Assembly (NCBI GenBank): GCA_016195985.1
Contig: JACPYP010000022.1
Location: 1 to 64,000, forward strand
Direction: 5' to 3'
DNA length: 64,000 nt
Source of the DNA: Acidobacteriota bacterium
GTDB taxonomy: Bacteria; Acidobacteriota; Holophagae; Holophagales; Holophagaceae
Shown: one piece after another, positions 43,490-51,836 of the stretch
Position numbering within the stretch: position 1 is the first letter of the stretch
Layout: the number at the start of each line of letters is the position of its first letter
Program-made: the position numbers and the translations under genes
The notes under the pieces: model-generated
Database searches by the model: none
Seen by the model: only the letters and a program-made list of their open reading frames with translations
What the model was told of the DNA's origin: nothing

Positions 43490-44523
43490 TGGATCCATAC
43501 GGCGTCTTGCGCCCCCTGATCTTCCGCCTGGACCCCGAAACCGCGCACAACCTGGCCTTCTGGATGGGAGCCCGCGCCTGTTCCTGGCCCTGGCTCCCCA
43601 AACCCGCCCCGCCGGCCGCCCTCCAGTGCCAAGCCTTCGGCCTCTCTTTCCCCACGCCCCTGGGTCTCGCGGCGGGCCTGGACAAGGGCGCCACCCTGCT
43701 GCCCCTTTGGAAGTCCCTGGGATTCGGCCACGTGGAAGTCGGCACGGTCACGCCGCGGCCCCAGCCCGGCAATCCCAAGCCCCGGATCTTCCGCTTTCCT
43801 GAAGCGGCGTTGATCCTCAACCGCATGGGCTTCAACAGCGAGGGCGCGGAAGTGGTGGCCAAGCGGCTGCGTCGCCGCCCCGCGGGCCTCGTGGTGGGCG
43901 GCAACCTGGGCAAGAACAAGGAGACGCCGGAGGCGGAGGCTCTCAACGACTACCGGGCCGCCTACCGCCTCATCGCCCCCCAGGTGGACTACGTCGCCCT
44001 GAACGTGAGCAGTCCGAACACGCCGGGGCTGAGGAACCTTCAGGCCCCCGAGGCCCTGAAGCCCCTGCTCGCCGGCATGCTCGACCTGCGCAAGGAGATG
44101 GGCCTGGAGCGCCAGCCTCTGCTGCTGAAGCTGGCGCCGGATCTGGCGCCGGAGGACCTGGACGCCATCGTGGAGGTGGCCGCGGCTTCAGGCATCTCCG
44201 GCCTCATCGCCACCAACACCACGCTGGATCGCGGCGTGGTGCCGGAACCCCTGCGGCCCCTGGTGGAAAGCAAGGGCCCGGGCGGCCTGAGCGGCGCCCC
44301 CCTCAAAGCCAAGGCCCGGCAAGTCCGCCAGCGCATCCTCGCGGCGCTGGCAGGACGGCTGCCCCTGGTGGCCTGCGGAGGCCTGGGGTCCGCGGCGGAG
44401 GTGGGGGACGCCCTGGACGATGGCGCGGCCCTGGCGCAGGTCTACAGTGCTTTGATCTTCGAAGGGCCCAGCCTGGTGGGGCGCATCCACCGCGGCCTCG
44501 CGGAACGCCAGAGGCCATGTTGA
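43489..44523 (+). CDS. pyrD: Dihydroorotate dehydrogenase (quinone), class 2
   Basis: It oxidises dihydroorotate to orotate in pyrimidine synthesis and passes electrons to the membrane quinone pool. 344 residues. The N-terminal amphipathic helix of class 2 is present (YGVLRPLIFRLDPETAHNLAFW). FMN and substrate motifs: LGLAAGLDKGATLLP, VEVGTVTPRPQPGNPKPRIFR, NRMGFNSEGAE, the catalytic-Ser region YVALNVSSPNTPGLRNLQ, LLLKLAPDLAPEDL, IATNTTLDR and GGLSGAPLKAKA. The start is taken where MDPYG overlaps the lipoprotein stop. Menaquinone, made partly by nearby mqnE, is the likely electron acceptor. Confidence 0.95.
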   Translation: MDPYGVLRPLIFRLDPETAHNLAFWMGARACSWPWLPKPAPPAALQCQAFGLSFPTPLGLAAGLDKGATLLPLWKSLGFGHVEVGTVTPRPQPGNPKPRIFRFPEAALILNRMGFNSEGAEVVAKRLRRRPAGLVVGGNLGKNKETPEAEALNDYRAAYRLIAPQVDYVALNVSSPNTPGLRNLQAPEALKPLLAGMLDLRKEMGLERQPLLLKLAPDLAPEDLDAIVEVAAASGISGLIATNTTLDRGVVPEPLRPLVESKGPGGLSGAPLKAKARQVRQRILAALAGRLPLVACGGLGSAAEVGDALDDGAALAQVYSALIFEGPSLVGRIHRGLAERQRPC

Positions 44524-46262
44524 ATCCATCCCGCCAGACCCGGTCCCCTGCCTCGACCACCACGCGCCATGCGGTCCTCGCCTCCACCGCCGGACTGGCC
44601 CTCCTGACCGGCCTGCTGGCCCACCTCGTCCTGGGGGGCCTGGCCCAGGCCCGGCTGATCCAGTTCGGGCTGGTGGCGATCACCCTGGCGGCCCTGGCCG
44701 CTTCCGCGGCCCGGGCGAAGCAGCAGGACCCCGAAGCCCCGGGCTGGATCCTCCTGGGCTGCGCCCTGCTCATCAATGTCCTCATGCAGGCCATGTGGAT
44801 CCCCGGGTTCTACGGCCTCTCCGTTCCGGGCTATCTGACGCGGCTGACCATCCTGCTCCAAGTGTTGGGCCCATGCCTCCTCGCGGGGACGCTGCTGAGC
44901 TGGGATCTGGCCCCCTCCACCCGGTTCGCCCGCGTCCGGCACGGCCTGGATGGCCTGCTCTTCGCCCTGGCCGCCTTCTTCATCCTGTGGGGCCTGGTGC
45001 TGGGTCCCGCCTTCCTCAGCGACCGCTTCCCCCTCCTGGACCGCTGCGTCTGGCTGGGGACCTTCCTGGTCTACGACCTGCTGCTGGGCCTGGTGGTCTT
45101 CTTCGTCCTTCCGGAGCCGGGCCGCCTGCGAGGGCCCGTGGGCTGGCTGGCGGCGGCCTTCCTGCTGGCGAGCCTGCATAATTTCAAGTGGCTCCTGGAT
45201 GTCCTTTCCGGAAACCCCGTCTTCCACTTCCCCGCCGGCGCCCTCATCTACGCCATCCCCCTGGCCTACCTCGGCGCGGCCCTTTCGCCCCGGCCCGTGC
45301 GGTCCCAGACCAGAACCGAAGCCCCCGTCCGGATCATCCACCTGCTGCCCTACGTGCCGGTCCTGGGAGCCGCAGTGCTCGCGGGGTGGCTGCTGGCCAC
45401 CGGAGCCATGCCCGGGCACCGCGTCATCCTGATCTGGCTGGCCCTGAGCCTCGTCCTGGTGCTGCTGCTGCGGCAGTACCTGGCCCTGCGGGATTTCGCC
45501 GCCCTGTCCCAGCACCTCGAATCCCGGGTGGCGGAGCGCACCCAGGCTCTGGAGAGGGTGCAGGCCATCCTGCTGCGCACCGAGCGCATCAATGCGATGG
45601 CCACCATGGGCGCGGGCCTGGCCCACGACATGAACAATGTGCTGAATGCCATCCAGAACCGCGCCGAGCTGGTGGTCATGGATCTCGACGAAGGCCGGCT
45701 GCCCAACCGGGAGGACATGGTCCGCGTCCAGGAGGCCACCCAGCACGCGGCGAAGTTGAGCGGCCGGCTCATGGCCATGGGCCGCCAGGACGCCGAAACG
45801 CCCCAGGCCATGGATCTGACGGCGGAACTGCATTCGATCCAACCGCTGCTGCAGGTGCTGCTGCCGCGAAACCAGAAGCTGCGCCTGGCCAGCACCGGCG
45901 AGCCCATGCCCTTCCGCGGCACCCGGGGCCTGCTGGAACAGACCCTCGTGAACCTGGTGAGCAATGCCCGGGACGCCATGCCCGATGGAGGCACCATCAC
46001 CCTGCGCGCCCGGGGAGCCCAGCCTCACGAGGCGGAAACCGGCCCCTTGCTCGAAGTGGAGGATACCGGCCTGGGCATTCCCGAGGACATGCAAGCCCAG
46101 GTGTTCCAGCCCTTCTTCACCACCAAGGCCTCTGGCTCGGGCACGGGCCTGGGCCTGGTGTGCGTGAAGAGCCTGCTGGAACAGGCCGGAGGCTCCATCC
46201 GCTTCGTGTCGGTGCCCCACCAGGGAACCACCTTCCAGATCCGCCTGCCCGGCCTTTCCTGA
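44517..46262 (+). CDS. Membrane histidine kinase without periplasmic sensor domain
   Basis: 581 residues. The first 325 residues hold about eight hydrophobic segments with short loops, so the sensor is a membrane bundle. A coiled coil (FAALSQHLESRVAERTQALERVQ) leads to the H-box MGAGLAHDMNNVLNAI (His at about 370). The ATPase domain follows with N-box LVNLVSNARDAMPDGG, G1 VEDTGLGIPEDM and G2 GSGTGLGLVCVKSLLEQAGGSI. The HDxNN H-box marks the subfamily related to NtrB-like or hybrid kinases. Its start overlaps pyrD by seven bases. No response regulator gene is adjacent; the lone receiver at 11967 is a candidate but far away. Confidence 0.9.
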   Translation: MLNPSRQTRSPASTTTRHAVLASTAGLALLTGLLAHLVLGGLAQARLIQFGLVAITLAALAASAARAKQQDPEAPGWILLGCALLINVLMQAMWIPGFYGLSVPGYLTRLTILLQVLGPCLLAGTLLSWDLAPSTRFARVRHGLDGLLFALAAFFILWGLVLGPAFLSDRFPLLDRCVWLGTFLVYDLLLGLVVFFVLPEPGRLRGPVGWLAAAFLLASLHNFKWLLDVLSGNPVFHFPAGALIYAIPLAYLGAALSPRPVRSQTRTEAPVRIIHLLPYVPVLGAAVLAGWLLATGAMPGHRVILIWLALSLVLVLLLRQYLALRDFAALSQHLESRVAERTQALERVQAILLRTERINAMATMGAGLAHDMNNVLNAIQNRAELVVMDLDEGRLPNREDMVRVQEATQHAAKLSGRLMAMGRQDAETPQAMDLTAELHSIQPLLQVLLPRNQKLRLASTGEPMPFRGTRGLLEQTLVNLVSNARDAMPDGGTITLRARGAQPHEAETGPLLEVEDTGLGIPEDMQAQVFQPFFTTKASGSGTGLGLVCVKSLLEQAGGSIRFVSVPHQGTTFQIRLPGLS

Positions 46263-46315
46263 ACGCCGCTTCGGACGGAATCCCGCCGGCGTTACACTGG
46301 TGGACCGAGGTATCG

Positions 46316-47443
46316 ATGTTGTCACTCCATTCGAGGATCCGCGACCCCCGCCTGCTCCCCCTGGCGGACAAGGTGCTGCGCGGGGAACGCCTGAGCGCCG
46401 AGGACGGCCTGCTGCTCTACGCCACGCCGGATCTCAACGGCGTGGGCGCCATGGCCCACCATGTGCGCCTGCAGAAGCATGGCCGCGCGGCCTACTACGT
46501 GGTGAGCCGCCGCCTCTCCTACACCAACGTCTGCTACACCCACTGCCAGTTCTGCGCCTTCCAGGCCAAGCCCGGCGATCCCCGGGCCTACGCCCTTTCC
46601 GCCGAGGACATCATCCGCGAGCTGGAGCAGCCCGAGAACGCCGGCGTGCGCGAACTGCACATGACCTCGGGCCACAATCCGAAACTGAAGATCGACTATT
46701 TCGAGGATCTGTTCGGCAGGATCAAGGCCCGCTTCCCCGGCATCCATCTCAAGGTCTTCACCATGATCGAGATGGACTACTACGCCCGCATTTCGGGCCT
46801 GAGCACGGACGCCTTCCTGGACCGCTGCATGGCCGCTGGCCTGGAAAGCTGTCCCGGCGGCGGCGCGGAAATCTTCGATGAGGAGATCCGCGAGAAGATC
46901 TGCATCGGCAAGAAGGACGCCCAGGTCTGGCTGGATACGGCCGCCATCTGCCACCGCAAGGGCCTTCCCACCAACTGCACCATGCTCTACGGCCACATCG
47001 AAGAGCCCAAGCACCGCGTCGACCACCTGCTGCGTCTGCGCAAGCTACAGGACGAGTCCCTGGCCGCGGGCTACACGGGCTTCCTGGCTTACATCCCCCT
47101 GGCCTACCAGAACGAGGACAACGAGCTGAGCGCCACGCACGTGATCCACGAGACCACGGGCACGCAGGATCTGCGCGAGATCGCCGTGGCCCGCCTGCTG
47201 CTCGACAACATCCCGCACATCAAGGCCTACTGGGTGATGATCTCGCCGGGACTGGCCCAGGCCGGCCTCAGCTACGGCGCCGACGACCTGGACGGCACCG
47301 TCATCGCCGAAGAAATCGCCCACCTGGCCGGCGCGAAAAGCCCCCAGGGCCTGCAGCAGAATGAGCTCGTGCGCCTCATCCGCGAAGCCGGCTTCGAGGC
47401 CCTGGAGCGGGACAACCTCTACAACGTCTACGCTACGGCCTAA
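46316..47443 (+). CDS. mqnE: Aminofutalosine synthase (radical SAM)
   Basis: MqnE joins the enolpyruvyl group of 3-[(1-carboxyvinyl)oxy]benzoate to S-adenosylmethionine in the futalosine route to menaquinone. 375 residues. The [4Fe-4S] motif is CYTHCQFC (CX3CX2C), followed by AFQAKPGDPRAY. MTSGHNPKLKIDYFEDLFGRI, ESCPGGGAEIFDEEIREKICIGKK, and the MLYGHIEEPKHRVDHLLRLRKLQDE block separate MqnE from its relative MqnC. The ATG at 46316 was picked over the track's long ORF, which is a shadow of the kinase gene. The other mqn genes are not in this window. Confidence 0.92.
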   Translation: MLSLHSRIRDPRLLPLADKVLRGERLSAEDGLLLYATPDLNGVGAMAHHVRLQKHGRAAYYVVSRRLSYTNVCYTHCQFCAFQAKPGDPRAYALSAEDIIRELEQPENAGVRELHMTSGHNPKLKIDYFEDLFGRIKARFPGIHLKVFTMIEMDYYARISGLSTDAFLDRCMAAGLESCPGGGAEIFDEEIREKICIGKKDAQVWLDTAAICHRKGLPTNCTMLYGHIEEPKHRVDHLLRLRKLQDESLAAGYTGFLAYIPLAYQNEDNELSATHVIHETTGTQDLREIAVARLLLDNIPHIKAYWVMISPGLAQAGLSYGADDLDGTVIAEEIAHLAGAKSPQGLQQNELVRLIREAGFEALERDNLYNVYATA

Positions 47444-47450
47444 AAAGATC

Positions 47451-47524
47451 CACCACGAAGGCACCTGGATGCGAAGTCAAAAACGAAGAAACGCTTTTCT
47501 TCGTGTCTTGGGGCCTTCGTGGTG
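47451..47524. repeat. Nested inverted repeat between convergent mqnE and PLD genes
   Basis: Outer arms CACCACGAAGGC and GCCTTCGTGGTG (perfect 12 bp), inner arms ACGAAGAA and TTCTTCGT (perfect 8 bp). It lies eight bases after the mqnE stop and before the stop of the opposing PLD-like gene, so it may stop transcription from both sides. It is related in style to the CACCAAG repeats. Confidence 0.82.
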
Positions 47525-47545
47525 ATCCGTTCGTCTTTGTCTTTT

Positions 47546-48736
47546 TCAATCGACCTTGCGCTTCGCGTAGGCCTTCGCAGGATCCAGCGGGAAGGCGTAG
47601 GGGCTGCTCCAGAGGCGGTCGTGGATGCGGACGGCCTGGGTCGCCAGAGGCGAGTCACGGAAGATCAGTTCGATGTTCCGGGAACCGCTGAAGTAGCTCT
47701 CCTCCCAGTTGCTGGTGCCCAGGGCCAGGTGCGTGCCGTCCACCACCAGGTACTTGCTGTGGACGGTGCGGGAGAAGGGAATGTGGCCCTCCTTGGCTTC
47801 GGGGATGGAGACCACCTTCACTTCGAGGTTCGGGATCAGGCCGAGGGCTTTCAGGTGAGGCAGGGCCCGTCCCCCGAGCACCCAGTCCGACACCATGAGC
47901 CGCACCTTCACGCCCCGCACCGCCGCCGCCCGGAGGGCGTTGTCCAGCACGGGCCAGAAGCGGTCCTGGCCCAAGATGGGCGAGTAGGTCAGCAGCTGCA
48001 CGCGGACGCTCTCCCGCGACTGGTCGATCAGATCCACCAGCGCGTCGATGGAGGGCCGGATGTCCTTCGGCGTCAGGAAAGGCGGGCTGGCCGCCAGTTC
48101 CACCTGGGAACGCGCGGACATGCCCGGCGCCTCCGGAAACCGGGGCAGTTTCCCGTCTCCGGCGAAGGCCCAGTCGATGGCGAAGAGCCGTTCGAGCCGC
48201 GAGGTGATGACCGGTTCGGCCGTGCGCACGCCCAGCTCGTGGATGTGCTCCAGGGCGCGCCAGTCGAAGTTCTGGCTGCCCACATAGGCCTCTTTCCCGT
48301 CCACCACGAAGTACTTCGCGTGAAGGATGCCCTTGGAGACGCCCGCCAGATCGAAGCTCCGCACCTCGGCGCCGGGGATCCGCCGGATCCGCGCCACCGA
48401 GGCCGTGTCCTGATCCAGCATCTTGGACGACAGCAGGAAGCGGATCTTCACGCCCCGGGCTCCGGCCCTTTCCAGTTCCGCCAGAACCGGTTCCAGGGCG
48501 CTGCCGGGCCGATTGGTCACGTAGAATTCCGCCGCGTCGATGCTGGCGGCGGCCTTGCGGACCATGTCCACCCACACGTCCTTGGCGAAGGGCAGCGCCG
48601 GATCCGCCAGGCCCGTCTCGGCGGGAACGGACTGGACCAGCTCGCTGGCTGGCCGCGTGGCCGCAGGCTGGGCCACCAGGGGCCCCCACAGCAGCGCAGC
48701 GCCCAGAAGGCGGGGAAGGATGGAACGGCTGGTCAT
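47546..48736 (-). CDS. Exported phospholipase D-like protein with two HKD motifs
   Basis: 396 residues with a signal peptide (LLGAALLWGPLVAQPA). Two HxKx4D motifs are intact: H139-K141-D146 in LHAKYFVVDGKEAYVGSQNFD and H326-K328-D333 in VHSKYLVVDGTHLALGTSNWE. Each is followed by the G-S/T-xN signature. The SYFSGSRNIELIF stretch recalls the PLD3/PLD4 and poxvirus F13 branch more than classical bacterial phospholipases or nucleases. It probably hydrolyses a phosphodiester, lipid or nucleic acid, in the periplasm or outside. It converges on mqnE across the nested repeat. Confidence 0.88.
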   Translation of the reverse strand: MTSRSILPRLLGAALLWGPLVAQPAATRPASELVQSVPAETGLADPALPFAKDVWVDMVRKAAASIDAAEFYVTNRPGSALEPVLAELERAGARGVKIRFLLSSKMLDQDTASVARIRRIPGAEVRSFDLAGVSKGILHAKYFVVDGKEAYVGSQNFDWRALEHIHELGVRTAEPVITSRLERLFAIDWAFAGDGKLPRFPEAPGMSARSQVELAASPPFLTPKDIRPSIDALVDLIDQSRESVRVQLLTYSPILGQDRFWPVLDNALRAAAVRGVKVRLMVSDWVLGGRALPHLKALGLIPNLEVKVVSIPEAKEGHIPFSRTVHSKYLVVDGTHLALGTSNWEESYFSGSRNIELIFRDSPLATQAVRIHDRLWSSPYAFPLDPAKAYAKRKVD

Positions 48737-48801
48737 GGCTTCACTCCACCGCAGAGCATACTCCGTTGACGCGGGGCCTCCGCCCCTGTTGATCTGAAGC
48801 C

Positions 48802-49347
48802 ATGGACACGAAAGCCGAGTTCCGCGCTCACCTGAAGGCCCGCCGGGACGCGATTCCCGCGGAATCCCGCGCGGCCTGGTCCCAGGCCGTCTGCGGCCAC
48901 GTCACAGAGGTTTTACGGCGCCGCCGCATCACTCGCATCGGCGCCTTCTGGCCCTACGGCTCGGAGATCGACCTCCGGCCCGCCGTGGCCGCCCACCCGG
49001 AGGCCCTGTGGTTTTTCCCGCGGGTGGCCTCCACCCAGCCCCCCCGCCTGGCCTGGGGCACCGAACCCCTGGAGAAAGGACAGTGGGGGCTCCAGGAACC
49101 GGTCCTGGCCCAGCACTTCCTGCCACCTGTCCAGCTGCTGCTGGTGCCGGGCCTGGCCTTCGACGCGAACGGCTACCGCATCGGCTACGGCCGCGGCTTC
49201 TACGACGCCCTCCTGGCCCAGCTGCCGGAGGATGTGCTCACCGTAGGCGTGGGCTTCGAGACCCAAATGGACCTGCCCGTTCCCGTGGACCCCCACGATC
49301 TGCCCGTGAACGCCCTGCTCAGCGAAATCGGCTTCCGGGCGATTTAG
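48802..49347 (+). CDS. 5-formyltetrahydrofolate cyclo-ligase
   Basis: It converts 5-formyl-THF to 5,10-methenyl-THF with ATP, recovering a dead-end folate. 181 residues, the usual size. The N-terminal basic helix (KAEFRAHLKARRDAI), GAFWPYGSEIDLRP, LLVPGLAFDANGYRIGYGRGFYDALLAQ (the G-RxG-GxGxYD signature) and VGVGFETQ are family landmarks. It is also known as YgfA. Its TAG stop overlaps the TAA stop of the opposing FHA/GAF gene within five bases. Confidence 0.93.
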   Translation: MDTKAEFRAHLKARRDAIPAESRAAWSQAVCGHVTEVLRRRRITRIGAFWPYGSEIDLRPAVAAHPEALWFFPRVASTQPPRLAWGTEPLEKGQWGLQEPVLAQHFLPPVQLLLVPGLAFDANGYRIGYGRGFYDALLAQLPEDVLTVGVGFETQMDLPVPVDPHDLPVNALLSEIGFRAI

Positions 49348-51446
49348 CCCAGCTTCAGAATGCTCGATCCGTCCGCGTAGCCTTCGGTGGGGGTTTCCCG
49401 CATCTTCTGGAGCACCTGCACCAGGGCCCGGATGCGGTCCACCATCTCGCCGATCTTGCCCAGCTTTACTTCCTCGGGGTATTTCCGCTGCAGCATCTCC
49501 ACCTGCATGGAGATGATGGCCAGCGGGTTGTTGATCTCGTGCTTGAGGGTGCCCGCCATCTGCCGGAAGGAGTCCAGGCGCTCCGCCGCCAGGGCCCGTT
49601 GCTGAAGCTCGGTATGCCCCCGCAGGACCTGGAGGCGGTGGTGGAGGGCCTCCCAGCGGAACCCTTCGGCCAGCCAATCCGTGGCGCCGGCCTCGATGAG
49701 CTTGGGAGTCTCATCTTCGTTGCACCGCACCACCAGGATGGGCGTGGTGGCGAAGGAGGGGTGATGGCGGTAGGCGCGGATGCAGCCTTCCAGATCCCGG
49801 GCGCCCCGGGCGTCGATGACCAGGAACCGGAATTTGGGCAGGGGCGGCGGGGGCGGCTCCTGCTCCAGAGGATTCAGCCAAAGGTTGCCGGCCTCCGCCA
49901 CGGTCTGGAAAAGGCCCAGCAGGTTCAGCTCCTCGCTCACCAGGCCCAGCAGCGGCCGGGCGGGCTCCTCGGGCATGGCGTCCGGGCCCTCGGGCAGCAG
50001 CAGGTCCAGGGCCTGGTCGGCCCAGCGCCAGCGCACCCCGGCGTCCTGCAGCACCCGCTGAGTCCAGGCATCGGGGATGGGGCCGTGGAGACCGCTGGGC
50101 AGGCTCATGCGGAGAACCTGGAAACCCCGCTCCTGGTCCCACCGGCCCGTGGCGACGGCTCCGTCGACCAGTTGCATGAGCATGGGCTCCACCAGGCCCG
50201 CGAGGGCCGCCACGAGGGGCCCCCCTGCCATCCACACGGAGGCGGCGGGCGCTTCGGCGATCTCGATCCGGGCCTTCCGCAGGCGCAGCAGGGAGTCCCA
50301 CCGGCGGACCAGATCCTCCTGCAGCGAAGCCATGGGCAGGGGATGTCCTGTCACGGGGGCCGCATTCGGGCCCTCATCGCGGCTCCCGTGCTCCAGCAGG
50401 GCCAGGACCTGTTCCAGCTGACTGCGGATGGCCTCCCCGGCAGTGTCGGGAAGCTGCTCGGCCCAGCTGCTGACGCGGCGGAGGTGGGTGGCCATGGCCG
50501 CGAGGAGTTCGCCGTGCCGGTCGGCCTCGCGCTGGGATTCCGTGCGCAGCCTCAGCAGCTCGCCCTGCTGCTCGGCCTGGCTCAGGGCCCGGCGGTTCAG
50601 CATGGCTTGCCTCAGGGCCATGGAGCCAAGCCGCACGAAGGCCTGGAGGATGGCCAGATCGAAGCGGCTGAAGGGTCGCCCTTCGGCCTCCCGGTCCAGG
50701 TAGAGCGCGCCGTGGATTTCCCCCTCGTCCACGATGGGGGCGCATAGCAGCGACCCCCGGTGGAGTTCCACCAGGCTGAGGCCGCCGAAACGGGGATCCG
50801 CCAGGGGCTGGTTGGACAGCACCGCCGTAAGCTCCGCCGCCACGTAATCCAGCACGGACCGCGACAGGCCGATGCCTTCCTGCACATTGCCCACCCGGTG
50901 GGCGGTGCGCCAGCTGCCGTCCTTCTGCTTCAGCACCAGGAATCCGCGGTCGCTGCTGAGGAGGCGCAGGGATTCGTCCAGAAGCCCCTTCACCATGGCG
51001 TCGGGGTCCACCTGGGCCAGCAGCTTTTCCGTGGAGCGCTGCATGAGCTCGATGCCCCGGATGAGGACCATGGCCTGGGCCGGTTCGGGGCGCACCTCGT
51101 GGAAGAGGTCGCCCACCCGCTCGGCGAAGGTGGTGCCGTCCAGGCCCGGGAAGCCTTCCGTGAAGGTCAGGCGCCAGTCGCCCATCCCCAGCACGTCGCC
51201 GTCCTGCAGAGCATTGCCCTGGTTCCCCAGGAGGGGCGCGCCGTTGAGGAAGGTGCCGTTGGCGGATTCCAGGTCCCGCACCCACCAGATGGCCCCGATG
51301 CGGTCGATGGCCGCATGCACCCGCGACAGGCGCGCCTCGCTGGGCCGGGCCACGGCGCAGGCCATGGGATCACGCCCGATCTGACATGCCTTGTGAATGG
51401 CATGCCACATCAACTGATTCCCCTCCGGCCAGGACAGGTAGGGCAT
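49344..51446 (-). CDS. FHA-GAF signalling protein with REC-like domain and C-terminal H-box (kinase of unusual order)
   Basis: 700 residues, soluble. Residues about 20-115 are an FHA domain (CQIGRDP, LSRVHAAIDR, DLESANGTFLNG). About 150-300 is a GAF domain (LLDESLRLLSSDRGFLVLK to FDLAILQAFVRLGSMAL). A coiled coil (300-345) is followed by about 120 residues (MASLQEDLVRRWDSLLRL to ALDLLLPEGPD) that resemble a worn HATPase without clear G boxes. About 535-630 looks like a receiver, but lacks a clear Asp pocket. Last comes MAGTLKHEINNPLAIISMQVEML, an H-box (H636) with only 64 residues after it, too few for an ATPase. The start has GGAGG upstream. It is either a degenerate kinase or a phosphoacceptor served by another protein. 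Confidence 0.75.
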   Translation of the reverse strand: MPYLSWPEGNQLMWHAIHKACQIGRDPMACAVARPSEARLSRVHAAIDRIGAIWWVRDLESANGTFLNGAPLLGNQGNALQDGDVLGMGDWRLTFTEGFPGLDGTTFAERVGDLFHEVRPEPAQAMVLIRGIELMQRSTEKLLAQVDPDAMVKGLLDESLRLLSSDRGFLVLKQKDGSWRTAHRVGNVQEGIGLSRSVLDYVAAELTAVLSNQPLADPRFGGLSLVELHRGSLLCAPIVDEGEIHGALYLDREAEGRPFSRFDLAILQAFVRLGSMALRQAMLNRRALSQAEQQGELLRLRTESQREADRHGELLAAMATHLRRVSSWAEQLPDTAGEAIRSQLEQVLALLEHGSRDEGPNAAPVTGHPLPMASLQEDLVRRWDSLLRLRKARIEIAEAPAASVWMAGGPLVAALAGLVEPMLMQLVDGAVATGRWDQERGFQVLRMSLPSGLHGPIPDAWTQRVLQDAGVRWRWADQALDLLLPEGPDAMPEEPARPLLGLVSEELNLLGLFQTVAEAGNLWLNPLEQEPPPPPLPKFRFLVIDARGARDLEGCIRAYRHHPSFATTPILVVRCNEDETPKLIEAGATDWLAEGFRWEALHHRLQVLRGHTELQQRALAAERLDSFRQMAGTLKHEINNPLAIISMQVEMLQRKYPEEVKLGKIGEMVDRIRALVQVLQKMRETPTEGYADGSSILKLG

Positions 51447-51491
51447 CGAACCTCCACCCGACCTTTCGGATTGGGCCGGGGCCAACCTGAA

Positions 51492-51791
51492 TTAAGCGTT
51501 CAGCGGATACCGCGTGTCGTGAGTGCGGCTGGGGCGGAAGAAAAGCATGGTGTGGCCGATGGTCCAAACATGCTGAAGACCCGGCACCGCGGCGCAAAGG
51601 GCCTTCGCCGCCGAGTCTTCATCCTCGAAGCTGTTGGGATTGATTTTGACCTTCACGAGCTCAAGACTGTCCACCATCACGTCCAATTCCGCGGCCTGGG
51701 CCGGAGTCACACCGCCCTTTCCCACATGCATGACGGGTTTGAGCTTGTGGGCCTGGGCCTTGAGGAACTGGCGCTGTCGAGAGGTGAGCAT
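51492..51791 (-). CDS. yhbY: YhbY-type RNA-binding (CRM domain) protein
   Basis: 99 residues forming one CRM domain: LTSRQRQFLKAQAHKLKPVMHVGKGGVTP carries the family GKGG loop, and VKVKINPNSFED and TIGHTMLFFRPS complete it. E. coli YhbY associates with pre-50S ribosomal particles. The chosen ATG (51791) gives the typical MLTSRQRQFLK start with GGAG upstream. It lies 45 bp before the FHA/GAF gene on the same strand. Confidence 0.9.
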   Translation of the reverse strand: MLTSRQRQFLKAQAHKLKPVMHVGKGGVTPAQAAELDVMVDSLELVKVKINPNSFEDEDSAAKALCAAVPGLQHVWTIGHTMLFFRPSRTHDTRYPLNA

Positions 51792-51836
51792 CGGGACTCC
51801 GGCCAATCAGTCTATCTTGGATGGCGAGGTGCTCCC

